Of a stretch of 64,000 nucleotides of DNA, positions 39,592 to 49,156 are shown in pieces. Source of the DNA: Paraburkholderia dioscoreae. GTDB taxonomy: Bacteria; Pseudomonadota; Gammaproteobacteria; Burkholderiales; Burkholderiaceae. A program made the position numbers and the translations under genes. The notes under the pieces are model-generated. The model searched no databases. It saw only the letters and a program-made list of their open reading frames with translations, and was not told the DNA's origin. Each line of letters opens with the position of its first letter. Position 1 is the first letter of the stretch. The DNA is taken from NCBI RefSeq assembly GCF_902459535.1, contig NZ_LR699553.1, positions 4,340,001 to 4,404,000 on the forward strand, written 5' to 3'.

Positions 39592-40017
39592 TTAGTGCTG
39601 GCCGCGCAGCTTACGCAGACGCTGGATCGCAGCGAGCTGAGCCGTCGCGTACGCCAGTTCCGCTTGCGCGGTTGCGTATTCGAGGTTCGAACCCGTGTTC
39701 TGCAGCGCTTCTTCCGCACGCTTGCGTGCATCCTCAGCCTTGGCTTCGTCGAGATCCTTACCGCGGATCGCGGTGTCGGCGAGTACCGTCACGGCGCCCG
39801 GCTGGATTTCGAGGATGCCGCCGGCGACGAAGACAAACTCTTCTTCACCGTTTTCAGCTTCGATGCGCACCGCACCCGGACGAATCCGCGTGATGAGCGG
39901 CGTGTGGCCCGGCAGAATGCCGAGTTCACCTGCTTCGCCCGGCAGCGCGACGAACTTCGCCTGGCCCGAGAAGATCTGCTCTTCCGCGCTGACGACGTCT
40001 ACTTTAATGGTTGCCAT
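39592..40017 (-). CDS. atpC: F1 ATP synthase epsilon subunit
   Basis: The start at 40017 follows AGGAG and gives 141 residues. It begins ATIKVDVVSAEEQIFSG, has LPGEAGELGILPGHTPL of the beta-sandwich domain and a helical C-terminus (AEDARKRAEEALQ). It is the last gene of the operon. It inhibits and couples the F1 rotor. Usual length. Confidence 0.97.
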   Translation of the reverse strand: MATIKVDVVSAEEQIFSGQAKFVALPGEAGELGILPGHTPLITRIRPGAVRIEAENGEEEFVFVAGGILEIQPGAVTVLADTAIRGKDLDEAKAEDARKRAEEALQNTGSNLEYATAQAELAYATAQLAAIQRLRKLRGQH

Positions 40018-40037
40018 ATCGACTCCTGTGGCGAGCA

Positions 40038-40075
40038 GAGTTAGCGCTGTGACGCTGACTCTTGTCCCATGCAAG
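40038..40075. repeat. atp-operon hairpin repeat, copy A (atpD-atpC)
   Basis: GAGTTAGCGCT, a spacer, GACTCTTG and CCCATGCAAG follow the same pattern as the two copies between atpA and atpG. The GAGT/ACTC ends can pair. Confidence 0.6.
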
Positions 40076-40175
40076 GCTGGATTGAGCGTAGTAAGAGGCG
40101 CCGGTTTTGCCCAATACCACCCCTTCCCGGGTAGTATTTCGGCGCGAGCGGCGCCCGCCTCGTTACACCCGACCT

Positions 40176-41570
40176 TTACTGGATCTTCTTGGCCTTTTCG
40201 AAGGCTTCGTCGATCGTGCCGACCATGTAGAACGCCTGTTCCGGCAGATGGTCGCACTCGCCTTCAACAATCATCTTGAAGCCACGAATCGTTTCCTTCA
40301 GCGGCACGTACTTGCCCGGCGAGCCCGTGAACACTTCAGCGACGTGGAACGGCTGCGACAGGAAACGCTGGATCTTACGAGCGCGCGCCACGGCGAGCTT
40401 GTCTTCCGGCGCCAGTTCGTCCATGCCCAGAATCGCGATAATGTCGCGCAGTTCCTTGTAGCGCTGCAGCGTTTGCTGCACGCCGCGCGTGATCGCGTAG
40501 TGCTCTTCACCGATCACGTTCGGATCGATCTGACGCGAGGTCGAATCGAGCGGGTCGACTGCCGGGTAGATACCCAGCGAAGCGATGTCACGCGACAACA
40601 CGACGGTCGCGTCCAGGTGGCCGAAAGTCGTAGCCGGCGACGGGTCGGTCAAGTCATCCGCAGGGACGTACACGGCCTGAACCGACGTGATCGAACCGGT
40701 CTTGGTCGACGTAATACGCTCTTGCAGCTTACCCATTTCTTCAGCCAGCGTCGGCTGATAGCCCACTGCCGACGGCATACGGCCGAGCAGTGCCGACACT
40801 TCCGTGCCTGCCAGCGTGAAACGGTAGATGTTGTCCACGAAGAACAACACGTCGAGACCTTCGTCACGGAAGTGCTCAGCCATCGTCAGACCGGTCAGCG
40901 CGACGCGCAGACGGTTGCCCGGCGGCTCGTTCATCTGGCCGTATACCAGCGCGACCTTGTCGAGAACGTTCGAGTCCTTCATTTCGTGATAGAAGTCGTT
41001 CCCTTCACGGGTACGCTCGCCAACACCGGCGAACACGGAGTAACCACCGTGTTCCTTCGCGATGTTGTTGATCAGTTCCATCATGTTCACGGTCTTGCCC
41101 ACGCCGGCGCCACCGAACAGGCCAACCTTACCGCCCTTCGCGAACGGGCAGATCAGGTCGATAACCTTGATGCCGGTTTCGAGCAGTTCCGTCGATGGCG
41201 ACAGTTCGTCGAACGCCGGAGCCTTCTGGTGAATACCGCGAACCACGTCCGAGTTGATCGGGCCGGCTTCGTCGATCGGGCGACCTAGCACGTCCATGAT
41301 CCGGCCGAGGGTCGGCTTGCCGACCGGCACGCTGATCGGCTTGCCGGTGTTCTTCACCGTCGTACCGCGGCGCAGACCGTCGGATGCACCCAGACAGATG
41401 GTGCGGACAACGCCGTCGCCCAGCTGCTGCTGGACTTCGAGCGTCAATTCCGAACCTTCGAGAATGAGCGCGTCGTAAATCTTCGGCATGTGGTCACGCG
41501 GGAATTCCACGTCGATCACCGCGCCGATGCACTGTACGATCTTGCCTTCTACCAAAGCAGTAGTACTCAT
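40176..41570 (-). CDS. atpD: F1 ATP synthase beta subunit (catalytic)
   Basis: The 464-residue protein has the Walker A GGAGVGKTVNMMELINN and the GERTREGNDFYHEM segment of the catalytic beta subunit, with ALVYGQMNEPPGNR. It makes ATP at the F1 catalytic sites. A ribosome binding site AAAGGAAAA precedes the ATG. No deviation from the family seen. Confidence 0.98.
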   Translation of the reverse strand: MSTTALVEGKIVQCIGAVIDVEFPRDHMPKIYDALILEGSELTLEVQQQLGDGVVRTICLGASDGLRRGTTVKNTGKPISVPVGKPTLGRIMDVLGRPIDEAGPINSDVVRGIHQKAPAFDELSPSTELLETGIKVIDLICPFAKGGKVGLFGGAGVGKTVNMMELINNIAKEHGGYSVFAGVGERTREGNDFYHEMKDSNVLDKVALVYGQMNEPPGNRLRVALTGLTMAEHFRDEGLDVLFFVDNIYRFTLAGTEVSALLGRMPSAVGYQPTLAEEMGKLQERITSTKTGSITSVQAVYVPADDLTDPSPATTFGHLDATVVLSRDIASLGIYPAVDPLDSTSRQIDPNVIGEEHYAITRGVQQTLQRYKELRDIIAILGMDELAPEDKLAVARARKIQRFLSQPFHVAEVFTGSPGKYVPLKETIRGFKMIVEGECDHLPEQAFYMVGTIDEAFEKAKKIQ

Positions 41571-41670
41571 CGCTTTTCCTTTAGATACTCAATTCTTCAC
41601 TCGCGCAAAGGCGCAGTTTCGATGGGTGCGCCGCGAAGGCGCACACGAAGCGGCGTGCTGACCGTTAAGG

Positions 41671-42555
41671 TCAGACTGCCGCCGCGCCACCGACGATTTC
41701 CGACAGTTCTTTCGTGATCGCGGCCTGACGGCTCTTGTTGTACACGAGCTGCAGTTCGTTGATGACCGTCTTCGCGTTGTCCGAAGCGGCCTTCATTGCG
41801 ACCATCCGTGCCGACTGCTCCGACGCCATGTTTTCCGCGACGGCCTGATAGACCAGCGCTTCGACATAACGCACCAGCAGTTCGTCCACCACTGCCTGCG
41901 CATCCGGCTCGTAGATATAGTCCCACTGCGTGCTCGGCGTCGCGCCGTCTTCTTCCTTGCGCTCGAACTGGTCTGCCGACAGCGGCAGCAGTTGCTCGAT
42001 CACCGGCTCCTGCTTCATCGTATTGACGAAGCGCGTGTACGCCAGGTACACCGCCGAAACCTTGCCTTCCGAGTACAGGTCGAGCTGCACCTTCACCGCG
42101 CCGATCAGCTTTTCCAGATGCGGCGTATCGCCCAGATGCACGACATTCGACACCACCTTTGCGCGCAGACGGCTCAGGAAACCCAGGCCCTTGGTGCCGA
42201 TCGCGGTTGCTTCGATCGTCTTGCCCTGGCCTTCCAGTTCCTTGAATTTCTGCAGCGACGCACGCAACACATTGGTGTTCATGCCGCCGCACAGACCTTT
42301 ATCAGTCGTGACGAGGATGATGCCGGCCGTCTTCGCACCTTCGTTCGCCACCATGAACGGGTGACGATACTCCGGGTTCGCGCGGCTCATGTGTGCAGCG
42401 ATATCGCGGACCTTGTCAGCATACGGGCGAGCAGCGCGCATGCGCTCCTGAGCGCGGCGCATCTTCGATGCGGCCACCATCTCCATCGCTTTCGTGATCT
42501 TGCGCGTGTTTTGCACGCTCTTGATCTTGCCGCGAATTTCCTTCATTCCAGCCAT
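41671..42555 (-). CDS. atpG: F1 ATP synthase gamma subunit
   Basis: The 294-residue protein begins AGMKEIRGKIKSVQNTRKIT and has the conserved GLCGGMNTNV and a C-terminal helix AMKAASDNAKTVINELQLVYNK. It forms the central rotor shaft. Two copies of a 46-bp hairpin repeat separate it from atpA. Confidence 0.97.
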   Translation of the reverse strand: MAGMKEIRGKIKSVQNTRKITKAMEMVAASKMRRAQERMRAARPYADKVRDIAAHMSRANPEYRHPFMVANEGAKTAGIILVTTDKGLCGGMNTNVLRASLQKFKELEGQGKTIEATAIGTKGLGFLSRLRAKVVSNVVHLGDTPHLEKLIGAVKVQLDLYSEGKVSAVYLAYTRFVNTMKQEPVIEQLLPLSADQFERKEEDGATPSTQWDYIYEPDAQAVVDELLVRYVEALVYQAVAENMASEQSARMVAMKAASDNAKTVINELQLVYNKSRQAAITKELSEIVGGAAAV

Positions 42556-42570
42556 TGCTTGCTCCTTTGT

Positions 42571-42664
42571 CGGCCCGAGTTAGCGCTTTAGCGATTACTC
42601 GGGCCCCATGCAAAGCTTCGGCCCGAGTTAGCGCTTCCACCCTGACTCGGGTCCCATGCAAAGC
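42571..42664. repeat. Two tandem 46-bp hairpin repeats between atpA and atpG (copies B and C)
   Basis: Units at 42571-42616 and 42619-42664 share CGGCCCGAGTTAGCGCTT at one end and CCCATGCAAAGC at the other, with a period of 48 bp. Within each unit CCCGAGT pairs with ACTCGGG, so the mRNA can form two successive stem-loops. A related copy lies between atpD and atpC. Confidence 0.85.
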
Positions 42665-42743
42665 GATCGAAGCAGCGCGGGTTCAGTTGCCTGCGGCCCG
42701 CGCCGCTTCAAGGTCCGTTTATGCCTTGCGGGTCACTCGCGGA

Positions 42744-44285
42744 TCAATAAGCGCCGGACTTCTTGAAGTCTTTGAGAGCCGTATGCAGCAAGGCTTCGTC
42801 GTCCTTCGAGAGTTCCTTGGTGTCTTCGACGCGCTTGATCAGGTCAGCGTGCTTCGACTTCAGGTAATCGCGCAGGCCCTTTTCGAACGGCAGCACTTGC
42901 GCAACTTCCAGATCATCGAGGTAACCGTTGTTCGCTGCGAACAGCGCGACAGCCAGTTCCCACACTTGCAACGGCTGATATTGCGGCTGCTTCAGCAGTT
43001 CCGTCACGCGGCGGCCGCGTTCCAGCTGTTTGCGGGTTGCTTCGTCGAGGTCCGAGGCGAACTGCGCGAACGCAGCCAGCTCACGGTATTGCGCGAGGTC
43101 GGTACGGATACCGCCTGACAGCTTCTTCACAACCTTCGTCTGAGCGGCACCACCGACGCGCGACACCGACACGCCGGCGTTAATTGCCGGCCGGATACCT
43201 GCGTTGAAGAGGTCGGTTTCCAGGAAGATCTGGCCGTCGGTAATCGAGATCACGTTCGTCGGAACGAATGCGGTCACGTCGCCTGCTTGCGTTTCAATGA
43301 CCGGCAGAGCCGTCAGCGAACCGCTCTTGCCCTTCACTTCACCGTTCGTGAACTTCTCGACGTACTCTTCCGAGACGCGAGCAGCACGTTCCAGGAGACG
43401 CGAGTGCAGATAGAACACGTCGCCCGGGTAAGCTTCGCGGCCCGGCGGACGGCGCAGCAGCAACGAGATCTGACGGTATGCCCAAGCTTGCTTGGTCAAG
43501 TCGTCATAAACGATCAGCGCGTCTTGACCGCGGTCGCGGAAGTACTCGCCCATCGTGCAACCAGCATACGGGGCCAGGTATTGCATGGCAGCCGATTCCG
43601 AAGCCGACGCGGCCACGACGATCGTGTATTCCAACGCGCCGGTTTCTTCCAGCTTGCGCACCACGTTCATGATCGACGAAGCCTTCTGGCCGATCGCGAC
43701 GTAGATACAGAAGAGGTTCTTGCCCTTCTGGTTGATGATCGCGTCGACTGCGACTGCGGTCTTGCCGCACTGGCGGTCGCCAATGATCAGCTCACGCTGG
43801 CCACGGCCAACCGGCACCATCGCGTCGATCGACTTCAGACCGGTTTGGACCGGTTCCGAAACCGACTTACGCCAGATCACGCCCGGAGCAATCTTTTCGA
43901 TTGCGTCGGTCTTCTTCGCGTTGATCGGGCCCTTGCCGTCGATCGGGTTGCCGAGTGCGTCGACCACGCGGCCGAGCAATTCCGGACCCACCGGCACTTC
44001 AAGAATGCGGCCCGTCGTCTTGACGATGTCGCCTTCCGAAATGTGTTCGTACTCACCCAGAATCACGGCGCCGACCGAGTCGCGCTCGAGGTTCAGTGCG
44101 AGACCGAAGGTGTTGCCCGGGAATTCGAGCATTTCGCCCTGCATCACTTCCGACAGGCCGTGAATACGCACGATACCGTCGGTCACGGAGATCACGGTGC
44201 CCTGGTTGCGAACGTCTGCGCTCGCTTCAAGGCCCTGGATCCGGCTCTTGATCAGCTCGCTGATCTCAGAGGGATTGAGTTGCAT
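42744..44285 (-). CDS. atpA: F1 ATP synthase alpha subunit
   Basis: The 513-residue protein has the nucleotide site GDRQCGKTAVAVD and the family landmark GRDGLSEVMQGEMLEF-like region (IHGLSEVMQGEMLEFPGN). The PPGREAYPGDVFYLHSRLLERA alpha-subunit signature is present. It carries the non-catalytic nucleotide sites of F1. A ribosome binding site CAGGAGCG precedes the ATG. Confidence 0.98.
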   Translation of the reverse strand: MQLNPSEISELIKSRIQGLEASADVRNQGTVISVTDGIVRIHGLSEVMQGEMLEFPGNTFGLALNLERDSVGAVILGEYEHISEGDIVKTTGRILEVPVGPELLGRVVDALGNPIDGKGPINAKKTDAIEKIAPGVIWRKSVSEPVQTGLKSIDAMVPVGRGQRELIIGDRQCGKTAVAVDAIINQKGKNLFCIYVAIGQKASSIMNVVRKLEETGALEYTIVVAASASESAAMQYLAPYAGCTMGEYFRDRGQDALIVYDDLTKQAWAYRQISLLLRRPPGREAYPGDVFYLHSRLLERAARVSEEYVEKFTNGEVKGKSGSLTALPVIETQAGDVTAFVPTNVISITDGQIFLETDLFNAGIRPAINAGVSVSRVGGAAQTKVVKKLSGGIRTDLAQYRELAAFAQFASDLDEATRKQLERGRRVTELLKQPQYQPLQVWELAVALFAANNGYLDDLEVAQVLPFEKGLRDYLKSKHADLIKRVEDTKELSKDDEALLHTALKDFKKSGAY

Positions 44286-44343
44286 TATTCGCTCCTGATA
44301 GTCAATTCTGTTGCGTGCCAGCCGCTTCAGCGCGTTAGGCGCT

Positions 44344-44883
44344 TCAGGCCGTCAGAGCCGTCTGCATGCTGGCAAGCCGCGCGCGGACCGAGGTATCGAG
44401 CACTTCGTCGCCAACCGTCACGCGCACGCCGCCGATCAACGACGAGTCGACTTCGACCGTCGGCTTCAGCTTGCGTTTGAACTTGCGTTCGAGACTTGCG
44501 ACGAGGTCGTTCAACTGCGCGCCTTCGAGCGGGAATGCGCTGACGATCAGCACATCGGCCGCCCCTTCGCGGGCGTTCTTCAACTCTTCGAACTGCACAG
44601 CGATTTCCGGCAGCAAGGGCAGGCGATGGTTGTCCACCAGCATTTGCACCAAATTCTTCGCTTGCGCGTTGTCCTTGAGCGGCGACTTGACCGCGGTGAG
44701 CAGCAGTTCGCTGACCTGGGCGCGGCTTACTTTCGGGCTCGAGGCGATCGACAGCACTTCGGGCAGACGCGCAACCTGTGCCAGCTCCTGCACGAGCGTG
44801 GACCAGGCGGCGATGTCACCAGCTTCGGCCACGCCAAACAGCGCTTCTGCGTACGGACGGGCGATGGTTGCAAGTTCGGCCAT
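44344..44883 (-). CDS. atpH: F1 ATP synthase delta subunit
   Basis: The 179-residue protein begins AELATIARPYAEALF and has the C-terminal VDSSLIGGVRVTVGDEVLDTSVRARL signature of the delta (OSCP) family. It joins F1 to the peripheral stalk b subunit. Two nucleotides separate it from atpF. Confidence 0.97.
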   Translation of the reverse strand: MAELATIARPYAEALFGVAEAGDIAAWSTLVQELAQVARLPEVLSIASSPKVSRAQVSELLLTAVKSPLKDNAQAKNLVQMLVDNHRLPLLPEIAVQFEELKNAREGAADVLIVSAFPLEGAQLNDLVASLERKFKRKLKPTVEVDSSLIGGVRVTVGDEVLDTSVRARLASMQTALTA

Positions 44884-44885
44884 GA

Positions 44886-45356
44886 TCAGAGCTCGGCTTT
44901 CAGTTGATTCAGCAGGTCAGCGTGAGCTGCCTGGTCGACTTCGCGCTTCAGGATCTGTTCAGCGCCCTTCACAGCGAGTGCGGCGACTTCGCCGCGCAGC
45001 GTTTCGCGCGCTTTCACGACTTGCTGTTCCGCGTCTGCCTTCGCTTGCGCGATGATGCGAGCGGCTTCAGCCTGTGCTTGAGCCTTGATTTCGTCAGCGA
45101 CTGCCACAGCGCGCTTTTCTGCGTCAGCAACACGTTGCTGACCGTCGTTGCGTGCCTGAGCGAGTTCCTGGTCGACGCGCTTGTGAGCGGCTTCGAGTTC
45201 TGCCTTGCCCTTTTCAGCAGCCGACAAACCGTCAGCAATCTTCTTCGAGCGCTCGTCGAGGGCGTTGATCAGCGGCGGCCACACGAACTTCATCGTGAAC
45301 CACGCGAGGATCAGGAACACGACCATTTGCGCAAACAGGGTTGCGTTGAGATTCAC
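44886..45356 (-). CDS. atpF: F0 ATP synthase b subunit
   Basis: The 156-residue protein has one N-terminal membrane helix (LFAQMVVFLILAWFTMKFVW) followed by a long charged coiled-coil (ERSKKIADGLSAAEKGKAEL onward), the usual b-subunit design. It forms the peripheral stalk as a dimer. Confidence 0.97.
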   Translation of the reverse strand: MNLNATLFAQMVVFLILAWFTMKFVWPPLINALDERSKKIADGLSAAEKGKAELEAAHKRVDQELAQARNDGQQRVADAEKRAVAVADEIKAQAQAEAARIIAQAKADAEQQVVKARETLRGEVAALAVKGAEQILKREVDQAAHADLLNQLKAEL

Positions 45357-45494
45357 GGTGTTTCCTTAAACGTTGCTAGTTCGGAAAGTGAAACGGCAAG
45401 GCGCTCATCGATTCTGTATTCGATCAGCGCCCGAGTGCCCGTTCCGCCCTGCGCCCTCACTAGTTATAGCTCAGGCGCAAACTTCCGAGGAACC

Positions 45495-45764
45495 TCAGCC
45501 TGCCAGCTTCGACAGCAGCGGGTTCGCGAACGCAAACAGCATTGCCACACCAACGCCAATCAGGAACGCCGCATCGATCAGACCAGCCAGCAGGAACATC
45601 TTGGTTTGCAGCGGGTTCATCAGTTCAGGCTGACGTGCACATGCTTCGATGTACTTGCCGCCCATCAGGCCGATACCGATACAGGCGCCGATTGCACCCA
45701 GGCCGATGATGATGCCGATACCGATGGCGGTCAGACCCTGGATGTTGGCGATGAAAGCTTGCAT
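45495..45764 (-). CDS. atpE: F0 ATP synthase c subunit (proteolipid)
   Basis: The ATG at 45764 follows AGGAGTG; an in-frame GTG at 45770 is unlikely. The 89-residue protein has two membrane helices joined by the polar loop ARQPELMN. The ion-binding carboxylate is Asp64 in AGLIDAAFLIGVG, with no visible Na+-coordinating Gln/Ser/Thr set, so it should be proton-coupled. Confidence 0.97.
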   Translation of the reverse strand: MQAFIANIQGLTAIGIGIIIGLGAIGACIGIGLMGGKYIEACARQPELMNPLQTKMFLLAGLIDAAFLIGVGVAMLFAFANPLLSKLAG

Positions 45765-45847
45765 GATCACTCCTTTGTGAAAAGTCTTTTAGAACTGGTT
45801 GGAACTGGGATTTAAAAAACTACTATTCTTTTTGCCGACGGCGCAGT

Positions 45848-46699
45848 TTAGTGCGTGTCGTGTGCCTGGCCGATGTACACCAGCGTCAGCATCATGAAAA
45901 TGAACGCCTGCAGCAGAACGATCAGGATGTGGAAGATTGCCCACACGCTGCCGGCGATCACGTGGCCGATGAAGCCAAGCACCGTCGTGTCCGCGCCGAA
46001 GCTCCAGATGCTGCCGAGCAGGGCAATCAGCAGGAACAACAGTTCGCCCGCGTACATGTTGCCGAACAGCCGCATGCCGAGCGAGACCGTCTTCGCAACG
46101 AACTCGATGATGTTCAGTGCAAGGTTCGGGATCCACAGGAGCGGATGCGCGCCGAACGGAGCAGACAGCAGTTCATGCACGAAGCCGCCGGCGCCCTTGA
46201 TCTTGAAGTTGTAGTAAATCATCAGCGCGAACACACCGAGGGCGATGCCGAGCGTGCCGTTCAGGTCGGCGGTCGGCACGATGCGGTGGTGCGGGATGAC
46301 TTCGGACAAACCCAGCCAGCCAATCACGTGGCCCGGCAGGTCGACAGGGATAAAGTCGAGCGAGTTCATCAGCGCGACCCAGACGAACACGGTCAGCGCC
46401 AGCGGTGCGATAAAGGTACGCGAGCCGTGAATCATCGACTTCGATTGATCCTCGACCATTTCGACCAGCATTTCGATCGCGCATTGGAAACGACCCGGCA
46501 CACCGGACGTTGCCTTGCGAGCAGCAAGATGCAGGATGAAGATCGTGGCCAGACCGCAAACGATCGACCAGAAAAGGGTGTCCAGATTCCACACGTGAAT
46601 GTCGAAAATCGACGTCTGGTGCGCGGTGGAAAAGTTCTGCAAGTGGTGCGCGATGTACTCGGACGGATCCATTGCGCGCGTGCCTTCGCTAGCTGCCAT
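45848..46699 (-). CDS. atpB: F0 ATP synthase a subunit
   Basis: The start at 46699 (MAASEGTRAMDPSEYIAHH) gives 283 residues and fits Burkholderia AtpB; an internal ATG nine codons later is possible. Membrane helices include the one with FGNMYAGELLFLLIALL, where Arg in SLGMRLFGN is the essential half-channel arginine. It forms the proton path with the c ring. A short repeated motif lies just upstream (46837-46876). Confidence 0.96.
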   Translation of the reverse strand: MAASEGTRAMDPSEYIAHHLQNFSTAHQTSIFDIHVWNLDTLFWSIVCGLATIFILHLAARKATSGVPGRFQCAIEMLVEMVEDQSKSMIHGSRTFIAPLALTVFVWVALMNSLDFIPVDLPGHVIGWLGLSEVIPHHRIVPTADLNGTLGIALGVFALMIYYNFKIKGAGGFVHELLSAPFGAHPLLWIPNLALNIIEFVAKTVSLGMRLFGNMYAGELLFLLIALLGSIWSFGADTTVLGFIGHVIAGSVWAIFHILIVLLQAFIFMMLTLVYIGQAHDTH

Positions 46700-46836
46700 A
46701 TCGTTAAAGCCACCCAAATTGTCGAAAATCGTCTTTAGGCCGTTCCCGCTGCAATTCTGTATTACGGGAACACGCCGGGTGCGGACCGTGTCATATCCGC
46801 ACACCTGTGCCGGCGCTGTGCGCCAGCCTGAATTCT

Positions 46837-46876
46837 TTGCTGCTACTTTTTTGCTGCCACTTTTGTTGCTGCTACC
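46837..46876. repeat. Short tandem repeat between atpI and atpB
   Basis: Three near-copies of TTGCTGCTAC separated by TTTT occur in a row. It is probably slippage-generated and lies directly after the atpI stop. Confidence 0.6.
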
Positions 46877-47422
46877 TTAGCGCCATGCCAAGGCAATCCA
46901 GTACGTCTTGAGCGCGATGAGGTAAGTCACGAGTAGCGGAACCCAGCGTACGTCGTGATACCAGAAGGCGATGGCCACAAACATCGCGATCGTTGTCCCC
47001 ATTTTGAGCGCTTCGCCGATCATCCAGCTCATGACTGTTTCAGCGCCGCTCAGCGTTCTAAGTCGTGCCGCGAACAACGCGCCCGGCACCCAGCAGATCG
47101 CTCCCCCCAGGAACGCGGACAGCGCAGCAGCGCCCGGCGGCTTGTAAAACAGCCACCACACCAGCGTAGCACCCAGGGACAAGGCCATTTGCGCCGCCAC
47201 GACCTTGAAAGGCGTAACGCGCGATGGACGACTCACATCAGGACCAAACAGCTTTTCAGCTTCAGTCCGCGTGAGCGGAACGATATTGTTATCTTGCTGC
47301 TCGACATCCCACGCTTCGTCAGGTGCCGCTTGCTGACCGGTGGACGCAACGGAAGCTTTGCGTTCAGCGCGGTGTTCGTCGTGCCCATTCTTCGGCGCTT
47401 GATTCGACGTTTTGACCGCCAT
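46877..47422 (-). CDS. atpI: ATP synthase subunit I
   Basis: The 181-residue protein has a long polar N-terminus (about 75 residues), then four hydrophobic segments, including ALSAFLGGAICWVPGALFAARL, typical of AtpI. Only this position, first in the atp operon, and the LGG...P..LFA motif define the family; AtpI helps c-ring assembly or Mg2+ supply. It is longer than E. coli AtpI because of the N-terminal extension. Confidence 0.9.
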   Translation of the reverse strand: MAVKTSNQAPKNGHDEHRAERKASVASTGQQAAPDEAWDVEQQDNNIVPLTRTEAEKLFGPDVSRPSRVTPFKVVAAQMALSLGATLVWWLFYKPPGAAALSAFLGGAICWVPGALFAARLRTLSGAETVMSWMIGEALKMGTTIAMFVAIAFWYHDVRWVPLLVTYLIALKTYWIALAWR

Positions 47423-47501
47423 CGCAGTGTTCCGAAAGTCTTGTTCCAGCCCGCGAGCTTACGCTGCGCTTACGGGGTTCCCGTGCAATTAAATCCGGGC
47501 G

Positions 47502-47530
47502 ATTGTAAGCGATAGTTGCAGGCAATTCAA
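47502..47530 (-). promoter_or_regulatory. Sigma-70-type promoter of the atp operon
   Basis: On the minus strand, -35 TTGAAT (47530-47525) and -10 TACAAT (47507-47502) are 17 bp apart, about 80 bp upstream of atpI. Confidence 0.75.
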
Positions 47531-48250
47531 GACTTTAGGCCGTTCAATAACCAGCGTGAAAAGCCTCTTCACGATGCGGGAGCAACTGTCTGGCGAGGCG
47601 AAACACGTCAAATGTAAGGCTGTCGGGGTAAGCCAAAACATGCGATTTGAATCGCGTGAGTTCGCGTTCGTCGACAGGCTGTTTGAACGCCGCAGCAGAC
47701 GTCTCGAAAATGCAACAAACGTCTATTTTTGCCTGCGCGAGTGGACATAACCGCCGGTGCCGGGTAAGCGGCGATCGGTACAGTCTGACCGGCAATCTCG
47801 CGCATGACGTCGACAAGGGGAGATAGCCGCAAAGGACATCGGTCGCGCCGAACGAGTTTGCTTGCGGGGGACGACCTTCGCCTTCACATTGCGCGTCAAG
47901 CCGCGTCCTGCTTTGTGAACTTATCGCTCAGACGCTGCGATCTGACTGCCTCGCAAGCTTGACGCGATTCAGACGGAAACGCATCCGTATCGCGACTTCG
48001 GTGTCGGAAAATGGATATATCAGCGATCCTGACTATGTGCGGCGAAATTTATTTAGGAATCCATCAAATGCCGATAACTGGTCAATTTCTGGATTCTCTA
48101 ACGCCTGCGCTACATGCGTTTGCAGGCTCCTACTACGAAAGCAACGCCACAACACCTACCGCCCAATAGACCCACAGCGCGCCAGACAACTTGCGACCCG
48201 CATAAAGCCTCATCGCAAGCCTTGCACGCCGCTCGCATTCAACGCGCCAG
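47531..48250. other. parB-atpI intergenic region, no confident gene
   Basis: A 26-codon frame on the minus strand (48133-48213, encoding MRLYAGRKLSGALWVYWAV and a hydrophobic end) has a weak AAGG site and could be a very small membrane peptide, but support is thin. Other frames look random. Confidence 0.35.
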
Positions 48251-49138
48251 TCAGGCAGTGGCGTTGCCGCGCAACCGCACCAAAATGCCTTCCAGTGCGT
48301 CCAGATCGCCGAAGTCGACCAGCACCTGCCCGCGCCCGCGTCGGCCGAGTTTGATCTTGACGGTTGCCGCCAACAAATCCGACAACTCTTCTTCGAGCCG
48401 TCGCGTATCGCGGCCACCGTCCGGATTCGCACGCGCCTTCACCGCTGGCACGGTCCTGGTTGTCGTCGTCACCAGTTTTTCGGTTTCGCGTACCGACATG
48501 CGTTTGTTGACGACCTGGTTGGCCAGCGTGATCTGCGTCGCGGCGTCGACTGCCAGCAGCGCGCGCGCATGCCCCATGTCGAGATCGCCGGCCAGCAGCA
48601 TGGTCTGTACGGGCGACGCCAGATTGAGCAGGCGCAACAGATTCGATACCGCGCTGCGCGAACGGCCGACCGATTCCGCCGCCTGCTCGTGCGTGAAATT
48701 GAACTCGTCGAGCAAGCGCTGGATGCCTTGCGCTTCTTCCAGCGGATTCAGATCTTCGCGCTGAATGTTCTCGATCAGCGCCATCGCGGCGGCGGCCTGG
48801 TCCGGCACGTTCTTCACCAGCACCGGTACTTCGTCGAGGCCGGCAAGACGTGCCGCGCGAAAACGCCGCTCGCCGGCAATGATCTCGTACCTGTCCGCGG
48901 ACACGGGACGCACGAGAATCGGCTGCATCAATCCCTGCGCACGAATGCTTGCCGCCAGTTCCTGCAACGCGCCCTCGTCCATACGCGTACGCGGCTGGTA
49001 TTTGCCCGCCTGCAACTTGCTGAGCGGCAGCACATTCGGCGCACCCTCGATCGCCACCGCCTCGGTGATGTCGGCACTGCCGCCCAGCAATGCTTCCAGG
49101 CCGCGCCCCAACCCCTTCTTTCTCGCTACTGCGTTCAT
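48251..49138 (-). CDS. parB: Chromosome partitioning protein ParB
   Basis: The 295-residue protein begins ARKKGLGRGLEALLGG and has the CTPase motif GERRFRAARLAG, ENIQREDLNPLEEA, and the helix-turn-helix FTHEQAAESVGRSRSAVSN that reads parS. ParB loads at parS, slides as a CTP clamp and nucleates the partition complex. It overlaps no other gene; it follows parA by 18 nt. Two parS sites lie in this window (51240 and 52789). Confidence 0.97.
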   Translation of the reverse strand: MNAVARKKGLGRGLEALLGGSADITEAVAIEGAPNVLPLSKLQAGKYQPRTRMDEGALQELAASIRAQGLMQPILVRPVSADRYEIIAGERRFRAARLAGLDEVPVLVKNVPDQAAAAMALIENIQREDLNPLEEAQGIQRLLDEFNFTHEQAAESVGRSRSAVSNLLRLLNLASPVQTMLLAGDLDMGHARALLAVDAATQITLANQVVNKRMSVRETEKLVTTTTRTVPAVKARANPDGGRDTRRLEEELSDLLAATVKIKLGRRGRGQVLVDFGDLDALEGILVRLRGNATA

Positions 49139-49156
49139 CGTGCTTCCTCGATCCGC

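Noticed and set aside
47544..47816. 90-codon minus-strand frame upstream of atpI
   Set aside because: Lies upstream of and partly against the atp promoter region; no ribosome binding site or family resemblance.
48133..48213. 26-residue hydrophobic peptide after parB
   Set aside because: Weak ribosome binding site and too short to judge; noted in the intergenic entry only.
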